Source of the DNA: Pseudomonas sp. GD03944
Lineage (GTDB): Bacteria; Pseudomonadota; Gammaproteobacteria; Pseudomonadales; Pseudomonadaceae
DNA: 64,000 nt
NCBI RefSeq assembly: GCF_029839275.1
Contig: NZ_JAOCAH010000010.1
Location: 62,001 to 126,000 of the forward strand
Direction of reading: 5' to 3'
The notes below the pieces were generated by a model. The model worked only from the letters and a program-made list of their open reading frames with translations, did not search any database and was not told the origin of the DNA. Position 1 is the stretch's first letter. Each line of letters starts with the position of its first letter. Shown in pieces: positions 40,255 through 48,951 of this stretch. Both the position numbers and the translations under genes were made by a program.

Positions 40255-42570
40255 TTACTTCCGCAGCTGCTTGGCGTTGGCGAACAGCGCGGCCATGCCC
40301 GGGTTACTCGGGGCCGGCTTGTCCTGGCTGGAGTGGCGCTCGCTGCGCGGCGTGTTGCCACGCGAATTGCCGCCGCCACGCGGGCCTTCGACTTTCTCGC
40401 CGGGGGTGTCGCCCATGCGCATGGACAGCGCGATGCGGTTGCGCGGGATGTCCACTTCCATGACCTTGACCTTGACCACGTCGCCGGCCTTGACCGCTTC
40501 ACGCGGGTCTTTGACGAACTTCTCCGACAGCGCCGAGATGTGTACCAGGCCGTCCTGGTGAACCCCGATGTCGACGAAGGCGCCGAAGTTGGTCACGTTG
40601 GTGACCACGCCTTCGAGGATCATTCCCAGCTTGAGGTCCTTCAGGGTTTCCACGCCTTCCTGGAACTCGGCGGTCTTGAATTCCGGACGCGGGTCGCGGC
40701 CCGGCTTCTCCAGCTCCTGCAGGATGTCGCCCACGGTCACCAGGCCGAAGCGCTCGTCGGTGAACTGCTTGGGGTCGAGGCGCTTGAGGAAGCCGCTGTC
40801 GCCGATCAGCGAGCGGATGTCGCGGCCGGTGTCGGCGGCGATGCGCTGCACCAGCGGGTAGGTTTCCGGGTGCACCGCCGAGGCGTCCAGCGGGTTCTCG
40901 CCGTTCATCACGCGCAGGAAGCCGGCGGCCTGTTCGAAGGTCTTTTCACCCAGGCGCGAGACCTTTTTCAGCTCGTCGCGGGTCTTGAAGGCGCCGTTGG
41001 CGTCGCGGTGCGCGACGATGTTCTGCGCCAGGGTCGCGTTGAGCCCGGAGATCCGCGCCAGCAGGGCGCTGGAGGCAGTGTTGACGTCAACGCCCACAGC
41101 GTTCACGCAGTCTTCCACCACGGCGTCGAGGCTGCGCGCCAGCTTGAGCTGGGACACGTCGTGCTGGTACTGGCCGACGCCGATGGATTTCGGGTCGATC
41201 TTCACCAGCTCGGCCAGCGGGTCCTGCAGGCGACGGGCGATGGACACCGCGCCACGCAGCGACACGTCGAGGTCGGGGAATTCCTTGGCCGCCAGTTCGG
41301 AGGCGGAGTACACCGAGGCGCCGGCCTCGCTGACCATGATCTTGGTCATGTTCAGCGCTGGGTATTTCTTGATCAGTTCGATGGCCAGCTTGTCGGTCTC
41401 GCGGCTGGCGGTGCCGTTGCCGATGGCGATCAGGTCCACGCCGTGCTTGGCGCACAGCCTGGCCAGCACGTTGAGGGTGCCGTCCCAGTCGTTGCGCGGG
41501 GCATGGGGGTAGACCGTGGCGGTGTCGAGCAGCTTGCCGGTGGCATCCACCACCGCCACCTTGCAGCCGGTGCGCAGGCCCGGGTCGAGGCCCAGGGTGG
41601 CGCGTGGGCCGGCCGGCGCGGCCAGCAGCAGGTCGTGCAGGTTGCGGGCGAACACCGAGATGGCCTCGTCTTCGGCGCCTTCGCGCAGCTCGCCCAGCAG
41701 GTCGGTTTCCAGGTGGGTGTAGAGCTTGACCTTCCAGGTCCAGCGCACCACCTCGCCGAGCCACTTGTCGGCAGCTCGGCCGCGGGCGGAAATGCCGAAA
41801 CGCTCGCCGATCATCACTTCGCACGGGTGCATGGTGCCGGGCAGCTCGTCGCCGACCTTGAGGGCAGCACTGAGGATGCCTTCGTTGCGACCGCGGAAGA
41901 TCGCCAGGGCGCGGTGCGACGGCGCGCTCTTGAACTTCTCGTCGTGCTCGAAGTAATCGCGGAACTTGGCGCCTTCTTCCTCTTTGCCGGCGATGACGCG
42001 GGCGCTGAGGGTGGCGTTGTCCTTGAGGAAGCTGCGCAGGTTGTTGAGCAGGGTGGCGTCTTCGGCGAAGCGCTCCATGAGGATGTACTTGGCGCCTTCG
42101 AGCACGGCCTTGGTGTCGGCGAAGCCCTTGTCCGCATCGATGAAGCGCACGGCTTCGCCTTCGGGCTCCAGGGTCGGGTCGTTGAACAGCGCGTCGGCCA
42201 GTTCGCCGAGGCCCGCTTCCAGGGCGATCTGGCCCTTGGTGCGGCGCTTCTGCTTGTACGGCAGGTAGAGGTCTTCGAGGCGGGTCTTGGTGTCGGCCAG
42301 GTTGATCTCGCGGGCCAGCTCCGGGGTCAGCTTGCCCTGTTCCTCGATGCTGGCGAGGATGCTGGCGCGGCGATCATCCAGCTCGCGCAGGTAGCGCAGG
42401 CGTTCTTCGAGGTTGCGCAGTTGGGTGTCATCGAGGCTGCCGGTGACTTCCTTGCGGTAGCGGGCGATGAACGGCACGGTGGAGCCTTCATCGAGCAGCG
42501 CCACGGCGGCGGCCACCTGTTGCGGGCGCACGCCCAGTTCTTCGGCGATGCGGTTGTTGATGCTATCCAT
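40255..42570 (-). CDS. tex: RNA-binding transcription accessory protein Tex
   Basis: 771 residues. The Tex N-terminal HTH (VRPQQVAAAVALLDEGSTVP), YqgF/RNase H-like domain (TLGLDPGLRTGCKVAVVDAT), helix-hairpin-helix (ARISGLNATLAQNIVAHRDA) and C-terminal S1 domain (GVVTNVTNFGAFVDIGVHQD) are all present in order. Tex is a conserved nucleic-acid-binding protein that affects transcription and, in several pathogens, virulence. It begins at ATG 42570. The coding sequence opposes a long antisense open frame that is not a gene. Divergent from the ompR-like gene, with a TATAAT box at 42771-42776. Confidence 0.96.
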   Translation of the reverse strand: MDSINNRIAEELGVRPQQVAAAVALLDEGSTVPFIARYRKEVTGSLDDTQLRNLEERLRYLRELDDRRASILASIEEQGKLTPELAREINLADTKTRLEDLYLPYKQKRRTKGQIALEAGLGELADALFNDPTLEPEGEAVRFIDADKGFADTKAVLEGAKYILMERFAEDATLLNNLRSFLKDNATLSARVIAGKEEEGAKFRDYFEHDEKFKSAPSHRALAIFRGRNEGILSAALKVGDELPGTMHPCEVMIGERFGISARGRAADKWLGEVVRWTWKVKLYTHLETDLLGELREGAEDEAISVFARNLHDLLLAAPAGPRATLGLDPGLRTGCKVAVVDATGKLLDTATVYPHAPRNDWDGTLNVLARLCAKHGVDLIAIGNGTASRETDKLAIELIKKYPALNMTKIMVSEAGASVYSASELAAKEFPDLDVSLRGAVSIARRLQDPLAELVKIDPKSIGVGQYQHDVSQLKLARSLDAVVEDCVNAVGVDVNTASSALLARISGLNATLAQNIVAHRDANGAFKTRDELKKVSRLGEKTFEQAAGFLRVMNGENPLDASAVHPETYPLVQRIAADTGRDIRSLIGDSGFLKRLDPKQFTDERFGLVTVGDILQELEKPGRDPRPEFKTAEFQEGVETLKDLKLGMILEGVVTNVTNFGAFVDIGVHQDGLVHISALSEKFVKDPREAVKAGDVVKVKVMEVDIPRNRIALSMRMGDTPGEKVEGPRGGGNSRGNTPRSERHSSQDKPAPSNPGMAALFANAKQLRK

Positions 42571-42770
42571 ACTCGAGCTACCCACACTGAAACGAAAAAC
42601 CGGCCCGCGGACCCGGACCGGATTGACAGGCACGCCAGGCGTGGCGCGCGGAACATGAAGGCTGACGTGCGTCACTCGCTCCCGACGGGACGTTTCCCGC
42701 CCTCTGCGCACAGGGGCCGAGGGCTGCCAGGAGGGTGTCGTTGCGCGACAGCCACACAACGAAGCGGCGC

Positions 42771-42776
42771 ATTATA
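42771..42776 (-). promoter_or_regulatory. -10 element for tex
   Basis: On the minus strand TATAAT is a perfect -10 hexamer, 200 bp upstream of the tex start. No good -35 is seen at 16-18 bp, so it may need an activator. The 355-bp gap (42571-42925) between divergent tex and ompR holds otherwise only this box and two inverted repeats. Confidence 0.5.
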
Positions 42777-42840
42777 AACACCGCACGGTCGAGTTCTGGG
42801 AACCGTTCGGGGAAAAATCTGCTAACAATGGTCAACCCGC

Positions 42841-42886
42841 TGGCCCAGGTGCCTGGGCCATAATGCCGGCGTTGGAAACCGCCGGC
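42841..42886 (+). repeat. two tandem inverted repeats ahead of the ompR-like gene
   Basis: TGGCCCAGG and CCTGGGCCA (42841-42860) are a near-continuous 9-bp palindrome; GCCGGCG and CGCCGGC (42865-42886) form a second stem. A CATAAT -10 candidate at 42859-42864 overlaps the first. They may be an operator and a 5'-leader hairpin. Confidence 0.55.
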
Positions 42887-42925
42887 CCCCTGTGGGTACC
42901 GCGGATTCTCGGTCAAGGAGCCCCT

Positions 42926-43660
42926 ATGAGCAGCACTGCACTTCCGGTTGAAGGCGAAAAAATCCTGATTGTCGACGACGATGCCCGTCTGCGACGCCTG
43001 CTCGAGCGCTTCTTCGACGAGCAGGGCTACCGCGTGCGTGCGGTGGAAAACGTCGAACAGATGGATCGTCTGTTGTCCCGGGAACTGTTCAACCTGGTGG
43101 TCCTGGACCTGATGCTGCCGGGCGAGGACGGCCTGTCCGCCTGCCGTCGCCTGCGTGCGGCGAACAACCAGGTGCCGATCATCATGCTCACCGCCAAGGG
43201 CGATGAAGCCAGCCGTATTCAAGGCCTGGAGCTGGGCGCCGACGATTACCTGGCCAAGCCGTTCAACCCCCGTGAACTGCTGGCGCGGATCAAGGCCGTG
43301 CTGCGTCGCCAGGCGCCGGTGGTGCCGGGCGCCCCGGGCAGCGAGGACGAAAGTGTCAGCTTCGGCGACTACGAGCTGTCCCTGGCGACCCGCGAACTGA
43401 AGAAGGGCGAGGAAGTGCACATGCTCACCACCGGTGAGTTCGCGGTGCTCAAGGCCCTGGTGCAGCATGCCCGCGAGCCGCTGACCCGGGACAAGCTGAT
43501 GAACCTGGCGCGTGGCCGCGAATGGGATGCCCTGGAGCGTTCCATCGACGTCCAGATTTCCCGCCTGCGCCGGCTGATCGAGCCGGACCCGTCCAAACCG
43601 CGTTATATCCAGACCGTCTGGGGCGTGGGTTACGTGTTCGTGCCGGACGGCAACAAGTAA
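42926..43660 (+). CDS. ompR: OmpR-family response regulator (AmgR type)
   Basis: 244 residues. The receiver domain has the acidic pocket IVDDDARLRRLL, phospho-acceptor Asp in VVLDLMLPGEDGLS, and Lys in LGADDYLAKPFNPRELLA. The C-terminal winged helix (about 145-240) ends in RDKLMNLARGREWDALERSI and GVGYVFVPDGNK. Next to the envZ-like kinase it is the OmpR/AmgR orthologue. In P. aeruginosa AmgRS responds to aminoglycoside-induced envelope stress. Two inverted repeats precede the gene, and three hairpins fill the gap to envZ. The tex-ompR-envZ order is conserved. Confidence 0.95.
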   Translation: MSSTALPVEGEKILIVDDDARLRRLLERFFDEQGYRVRAVENVEQMDRLLSRELFNLVVLDLMLPGEDGLSACRRLRAANNQVPIIMLTAKGDEASRIQGLELGADDYLAKPFNPRELLARIKAVLRRQAPVVPGAPGSEDESVSFGDYELSLATRELKKGEEVHMLTTGEFAVLKALVQHAREPLTRDKLMNLARGREWDALERSIDVQISRLRRLIEPDPSKPRYIQTVWGVGYVFVPDGNK

Positions 43661-43666
43661 TGCCCC

Positions 43667-43742
43667 GGTGACCGGCGCGGCCTGCGCACCGGTCACCCGC
43701 TCGCGAGCGATCCATCCCAGCGCCCGGCCACTTGGCCGGGCG
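43667..43742 (+). repeat. three palindromic hairpins in the ompR-envZ gap
   Basis: Stem 1: GGTGACCGG with CCGGTCACC (43667-43675, 43689-43697). Stem 2: CGCTCGCGAGCG palindrome (43698-43709). Stem 3: CGCCCGGCCA with TGGCCGGGCG (43721-43730, 43733-43742). All are perfect and lie in a 110-bp gap, so partial termination or RNA processing between the two coding regions is probable. Confidence 0.6.
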
Positions 43743-43770
43743 TGCCGATCACAGGTGTCGTGTTTCTCCG

Positions 43771-45084
43771 ATGAAAACCCCGCTCTGGTTCCCGCAAAGC
43801 TTCTTCGCCCGCACGCTGTGGCTGGTGCTCATCGTGGTGCTGTTCTCCAAGGCGCTGACCCTGGTGTACCTGATGATGAACGAAGACGTGCTGGTCGACC
43901 GTCAGTACAGCCATGGCGCGGCGTTGACCCTGCGTGCCTACTGGGCCGCCGACCCGGAGGACCGAGAGACCATCGCTGAGGCTGCGGGCCTGAAGCGCGT
44001 GGCAAAGAAATCGGTGCCGGCCAGCGAGCAGCACTGGCCCTACAGCGAAATCTTCCAGCGCCAGATGCAATCCGAACTGGGGCCGGACACCGAGGTGCGG
44101 GTCCGGGCCAAGAGCCCGCCGGCGCTCTGGGTGCATGCCCCGAGCTTGGGCGACGACTGGCTGCGGGTGCCGTTGTACCCGCATCCGCTGCGCGGGCAGC
44201 GCATCTGGAGTGTGCTGGGCTGGTTCCTCGCCATCGGTCTGCTGTCTACCGCCGCCGCGTGGATTTTCGTCCGCCAGCTGAGTGCGCCGCTCAAGCGCCT
44301 GGTGTTCGCCGCCCGGCAACTCGGCAAGGGGCGCAGCGTGCGCCTACCGGTCAGTGACACCCCCAGCGAGATGACCGAGGTGTACCGCGCCTTCAACCAG
44401 ATGGCCGAGGACGTCGAGCAGGCGGCGCGCGAGCGCGAGCTGATGCTGGCCGGGGTCTCCCATGACTTGCGCACGCCCCTGACCCGGCTGCGGCTGTCCC
44501 TGGAATTCCTCAACAGCGACTCGGAACTGACCGACGACATGGTGCGCGACATCGAGGACATGGACGCCATCCTCGACCAGTTCCTGGCCTTCATCCGCGA
44601 CGGCCGCGACGAACCGGTGGAAGACCTCGACCTGCTGGAGCTGATCCGCGAAGTGGTCACGCCCTACAACCAGCAGCAGGAGCTGGTGCGCCTGTGCCTC
44701 GAACCAGTGCCGGTGTTCCCGCTGCGCCGGGTGTCGATCAAGCGCCTGCTGGTCAACCTGATCGAGAACGCGCTGCGCTATGGCTGCAACGCGGTCGAGG
44801 TGGCGGTCTCGGTGTCGGGCGACCACAGCGCGCCCTACGTGGTGCTCAGCGTGCTGGACCGGGGCGCCGGCATCGACCCGGCGGAACTGGACATCATCTT
44901 CAACCCGTTCATTCGCGGCGACCGTGCCCGGGGCGGCCAGGGCGCGGGCCTGGGCCTGGCCATCGTCAAGCGCATCGCGGCGCTGCACGGCGGCAGCGTG
45001 GAGCTGCGCAACCGCTCCGGTGGTGGCCTGGAGGCCCGTGTCTGCCTGCCCCTGGGGCTGCTGCTGCCGCGCGACGCGGTCTGA
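43771..45084 (+). CDS. envZ: EnvZ-family sensor kinase (AmgS type)
   Basis: 437 residues. N-terminal membrane helix (about 12-32) and a second near residue 155 (LGWFLAIGLLSTAAAWIFVR) enclose a periplasmic domain. HAMP is followed by HisKA with the phospho-acceptor His in LAGVSHDLRTPLTRLRLSLE, then the HATPase domain with N-box LVNLIENALRYGCN, and G-boxes VLDRGAGIDP and GGQGAGLGLAIVKRI. It partners the OmpR-like regulator encoded upstream. The 110-bp gap with hairpins suggests that kinase and regulator are made in different amounts. Confidence 0.95.
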   Translation: MKTPLWFPQSFFARTLWLVLIVVLFSKALTLVYLMMNEDVLVDRQYSHGAALTLRAYWAADPEDRETIAEAAGLKRVAKKSVPASEQHWPYSEIFQRQMQSELGPDTEVRVRAKSPPALWVHAPSLGDDWLRVPLYPHPLRGQRIWSVLGWFLAIGLLSTAAAWIFVRQLSAPLKRLVFAARQLGKGRSVRLPVSDTPSEMTEVYRAFNQMAEDVEQAARERELMLAGVSHDLRTPLTRLRLSLEFLNSDSELTDDMVRDIEDMDAILDQFLAFIRDGRDEPVEDLDLLELIREVVTPYNQQQELVRLCLEPVPVFPLRRVSIKRLLVNLIENALRYGCNAVEVAVSVSGDHSAPYVVLSVLDRGAGIDPAELDIIFNPFIRGDRARGGQGAGLGLAIVKRIAALHGGSVELRNRSGGGLEARVCLPLGLLLPRDAV

Positions 45085-45150
45085 GCCCTTCGCGGGGTCC
45101 AGGTCATTGCGCTGATCTATGCTATGGCAGCGCAATGACCCGAGGTCTGC

Positions 45151-48100
45151 ATGCCTGTCGTCCCCAACCGCCTGCCGAGCTGGACATGGTGGCTGCCGCT
45201 GCCGCTGTTCCACCTCGCCACCTGGCTTTCACTGGCCACCCAGTTCAGCGATGGGGCGGCGCTCTGGTATGTGCCGTTCGCCCTCGGGCTGGTGCTGTGC
45301 CAGTGGTGGGGGCCGCGGGTGCTGCTGGCGATGTACCTCAACGCCATGCTCTGCGTGCCACTCTGGGGACTGGAGTGGCGCTGGGCGCCGCTCTACGCAC
45401 TGCCTGAAACCCTCGCCCCCGCCCTGGCCTGGCTGCTGCTGCGCCGGCGCGCCTTCGACGCGGCGCTGCCGGATTTGAGCCACGTGCTGCGCTTCATGCT
45501 GCTCGGCGTGCTGATCCCGGCGGCCGTGGTCTGCATCGGCGTGCAGGGTAGCCTGTGGCTGATGGGGCACCTGGCCTCCGAAGGCTGGCTGTATTCCACC
45601 CTGAACCTGTGGCTGGCCGACAGCCTGACCGGGCTGATCATCACCATTCCGCTGCTGGCCTATCTCACGCCCTGGCTGCGCCGTCGCGGCTGGTTGCTGC
45701 GTCGGCCGGTGGACCGCGACGGGCTGGAGGCCCTGCCCGCCGGGTTGCGCCGCCTGCCGCCCTGGCCATTGCTGCTGGCCCTGTTGCTGGGGGTGCCCTG
45801 GTTGCTCAGCGTGGTGCCGCTGACCCTCAAACTGCCGCTGATCGGCGTGGTGATGCTCAGCCTGGCGCTGGTCTGGGGCTTCGTGGGGGCGTTGTGCGGG
45901 TCGATCCTCACCGCGCTGATGGTGCTGGCGCTGCCGTTCCTGCGCGGTTACGGCGATACCACCGGCCTGCTCGACCCGCAGCGCCTGGAGCTGCACCTGA
46001 CGGTGCTGCTGTTCATGGTGGCGACGCTGCTGGTCGGTCGCAGCCTCAGCGACCTGCGCCTGGCCCTGGCGCGCAGCGCGCAGATCCAGAAGCAACTGGC
46101 GCTGGCCAACCTGGCCCTGGAGGCCAGTCCCCTGGGGGTGACCATCGCCGACGCGCGCCAACCCGATGTGCCGCTGATCTACTGCAACCCCTCGTTCGAG
46201 CGGATCACCGGGTACACGCGTTCGGAAATCCTCGGCAGGAACTGCCGGTTCCTCCAGGGCACCGACCGCGAGCAGCTCGGCTTGCGCAGCGTGCGCCAGG
46301 CCATTCGCCACGGCACGGCTTGCCATGCGGTGGTGCGCAACTACCGCAAGGACGGCCGCCTGTTCTGGAACGAGCTGATCCTGGCGCCGATGCACGATGA
46401 GCAGGGCGTCAGCCATTTCATCGCCCTGCAGCACGACGTGTCGGCCCGCGAGCAGTTGTCCGCCCAGGTGGCCACCCAGCGCGAGGAGCTGTTGCTGCAG
46501 AGCTACCTGTTCAGCCAGACGGAAAACATCGCCGACCTGGGCGGCTGGGTGCTGACCCTGTCCGACATGAGCATGTACTGGAGCCCGGGCTGTTTCCGCA
46601 TCTACGAGCTCGACCCCTACGCTGGCACGCCGACCTTCGAGCAGAGCCTCGACTACCTGGATGCCAACGGCCGGCTTCTCGCCGAGAAGACGCTGCTGCG
46701 CCTGCGCCAGGGCCTCGACCATTTCGATATCGAAGTGCGCCTGACCACGGCTCGGGGCAAGACCCGCTGGGTGCGCATCAACGGCGTCAGCGAGCGCGAT
46801 GGCGGCGAACTGACCAAACTCTACGGGGCGATCCAGGACATCAGTGCGCGCAAGCGCGCCGAGCAGCAGTTGCGCGAGCGCGACGAGCGCTTGCGCCTGT
46901 TCTTCGAGGCGCCGCTGATCGGCATGGCGCAGATATCTCCCGGGTATGCCTGGGAAGAGGTCAACCCGACGCTGTGCAACATCCTCGACCGCTCCCGCGA
47001 GGAACTGCTGGCCTGCAGTTGGGACAGCATCTCCCACCCGGAAGACCTCGCCGCCGAGCAGGTGCTGCTCGACGCGGTGCTGCTTGGCGCCCGCGAGGGC
47101 TACGAGCTGGACAAGCGCTTCCTGCGCCCGGACGGCTCGCTGGTGTACACGCGCCTGAACCTGCGGGCGGTGCGCCACGCCAACGGGCAGATCGGCATGT
47201 TCCTCCTGCTGGTCGAGGACATCAGCGCGCGGCACGAGGCCGAGGCCCGCTACCGGACCATCGTCGAACACGCCCCCGAAGCCATCATGCTGTTCACCCC
47301 CCATGGCGGCATGGTGGATTTCAACGAGAATGCCCTGCGCCTGCTGCGCTACACCCGGGAACAACTGCTGGGCAAGAGCGTGCTCGACCTGAGCCCGGCC
47401 AAGCAGGCCAACGGCCGTGCCTCGGCGGATATCGGCCGGGTCTACCTGAAGCAGGCCATTGCCGGCGAGGTGCCGGTGTTCGACTGGCTGCACCGTGACA
47501 GCGGCGGGCGGCAGATCCCCTGCGAAGTACGTCTGGTGCGCATGCCGGGGGAGGAAATCCTGATTCGTGGCAGCGTCACCGACATTTCCGAGCGCCAGCG
47601 CTACCAGCGCGAGATCGAGCGGCTGGCCTACAGCGACGAACTCACCGGCCTGCCCAACCGGCGCCTGCTGATCGACCGCCTGCAGCACGCCATGGACCGC
47701 GAGCTGCGCGACGGCAGCCTGGGCGCGCTGCTGTTCATCGACCTGGACCATTTCAAGACGGTCAACGACAGCCTCGGTCACCAGGTGGGCGACGGCTTGC
47801 TGCGCGAAGTCACCATGCGCCTGGCCCGCACCCTGCGCACCGAAGACACCCTGGCGCGCATGGGCGGCGACGAGTTCGTGGTGCTGCTCGAAGCCCTGGA
47901 CAGCAACCCCGAGGCGGCGGCGGAGTACGCGGCGGCGACCGCAGAAAAACTCCTGAGCAGCCTCAAGGGCAGTTGCCGCATCGACGGCCACGAGCTGGCG
48001 ATCAGCGCCAGCATCGGCATCGCCCTGCACCCGTTTGGCGAGCAGGTGGCGGCCGACGTGCTCAAGCAGGCGGACACCGCCATGTACCGGGCCAAGCACG

Positions 48101-48939
48101 CCGGGCGCAATGCGCTGCATTTTTTCGCGCCGGAGATGCAGGCGGCCATCGACCAGCGCCTGCAATTGCAGAGCGAGCTGCGCCAGGCGATCCAGCGGGA
48201 CCAGTTGCACCTGGTGTTCCAGCCGCAGCTGGCGCTGGCCAGCGGGGCGGTGGCGGGGGCCGAGGTGCTGCTGCGCTGGGAGCACCCGGAACGCGGTGAA
48301 ATCATGCCCGGCAGCTTTATCGCCCTGGCCGAGGAAACCGGACTGATCCAGGAGCTGGGGCACTGGGTGCTGGACGCCGCCTGCGCCACCCTCGCGCGCT
48401 GGCTGCCGCGCTGGCCGCAGATGGTCCTGGCGGTCAACCTCAGCCCACGGGAGCTGCGCCAGTCAGGCTGCGTCGAGCGTGTGCGGGCGTGCCTGGCGGC
48501 GCACCGGATACCGGCGTCGGCCCTGGAGCTGGAAATCACCGAAGGGGTGCTGCTCGAGGACGTGCAGCAATGCATCGCCAACATGCAGGCCTTGAAGGCC
48601 CTGGGCGTGCGCTTCGCCATCGATGACTTCGGCACCGGGTATTCGTCGCTGACCTACCTCAAGCGCCTGCCACTGGACCGGCTGAAGGTCGACCGCAGCT
48701 TCACCCAGGACCTGGAGAATGGCGGGAGCGGCCTGATGCTGGTGCAGACCATCCTGATGATCGCCCGCAACATGGGCCTCGAATGCGTGGCCGAAGGCAT
48801 CGAGAGCCAGCATCAACTCGATGTGCTGCGCGAACAGGACTGTGCGCTCGGGCAGGGGTACTTCTTCAGCCAGCCGCTGGACGAGCCGGGGTTCATCCAG
48901 TGGCTGGAGCGGCACGGGACGGTGCCCGCGCCGGAGTGA
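45151..48939 (+). CDS. MASE1-LOV-PAS-GGDEF-EAL protein, candidate blue-light-responsive c-di-GMP enzyme
   Basis: 1262 residues. An N-terminal membrane region of about eight helices fits MASE1 (residues 1-290). Residues 320-435 are a LOV-type PAS domain: GRNCRFLQGTD holds the photoactive Cys365, and Asn397, Asn407 and Gln427 match the flavin ligands of plant LOV domains in spacing (Cys to first Asn 32, Asn to Asn 10). Two or three further PAS domains follow (about 445-815). The GGDEF domain is intact (GGDEF 905-909) with an RxxD product-inhibition site (896-899). The EAL domain (EVL 1038-1040; DDFGTGYS from 1158) keeps its catalytic acids. Both cyclase and phosphodiesterase activity are possible. 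It ends 12 bp before rimK's stop, tail to tail. Confidence 0.9.
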   Translation: MPVVPNRLPSWTWWLPLPLFHLATWLSLATQFSDGAALWYVPFALGLVLCQWWGPRVLLAMYLNAMLCVPLWGLEWRWAPLYALPETLAPALAWLLLRRRAFDAALPDLSHVLRFMLLGVLIPAAVVCIGVQGSLWLMGHLASEGWLYSTLNLWLADSLTGLIITIPLLAYLTPWLRRRGWLLRRPVDRDGLEALPAGLRRLPPWPLLLALLLGVPWLLSVVPLTLKLPLIGVVMLSLALVWGFVGALCGSILTALMVLALPFLRGYGDTTGLLDPQRLELHLTVLLFMVATLLVGRSLSDLRLALARSAQIQKQLALANLALEASPLGVTIADARQPDVPLIYCNPSFERITGYTRSEILGRNCRFLQGTDREQLGLRSVRQAIRHGTACHAVVRNYRKDGRLFWNELILAPMHDEQGVSHFIALQHDVSAREQLSAQVATQREELLLQSYLFSQTENIADLGGWVLTLSDMSMYWSPGCFRIYELDPYAGTPTFEQSLDYLDANGRLLAEKTLLRLRQGLDHFDIEVRLTTARGKTRWVRINGVSERDGGELTKLYGAIQDISARKRAEQQLRERDERLRLFFEAPLIGMAQISPGYAWEEVNPTLCNILDRSREELLACSWDSISHPEDLAAEQVLLDAVLLGAREGYELDKRFLRPDGSLVYTRLNLRAVRHANGQIGMFLLLVEDISARHEAEARYRTIVEHAPEAIMLFTPHGGMVDFNENALRLLRYTREQLLGKSVLDLSPAKQANGRASADIGRVYLKQAIAGEVPVFDWLHRDSGGRQIPCEVRLVRMPGEEILIRGSVTDISERQRYQREIERLAYSDELTGLPNRRLLIDRLQHAMDRELRDGSLGALLFIDLDHFKTVNDSLGHQVGDGLLREVTMRLARTLRTEDTLARMGGDEFVVLLEALDSNPEAAAEYAAATAEKLLSSLKGSCRIDGHELAISASIGIALHPFGEQVAADVLKQADTAMYRAKHAGRNALHFFAPEMQAAIDQRLQLQSELRQAIQRDQLHLVFQPQLALASGAVAGAEVLLRWEHPERGEIMPGSFIALAEETGLIQELGHWVLDAACATLARWLPRWPQMVLAVNLSPRELRQSGCVERVRACLAAHRIPASALELEITEGVLLEDVQQCIANMQALKALGVRFAIDDFGTGYSSLTYLKRLPLDRLKVDRSFTQDLENGGSGLMLVQTILMIARNMGLECVAEGIESQHQLDVLREQDCALGQGYFFSQPLDEPGFIQWLERHGTVPAPE

Positions 48940-48951
48940 CGGCCGGCGGTG

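Noticed and set aside
40072..42777. Long open frame antisense to tex
   Set aside because: It mirrors tex codon by codon, lacks a ribosome site and has the low-complexity Gly/Val/Gln/His composition typical of antisense frames in GC-rich genes.
45229..48363. 1044-residue minus-strand frame across the GGDEF-EAL gene
   Set aside because: The plus strand encodes recognised domains along the full length; the minus frame has none and shows the usual shadow composition.
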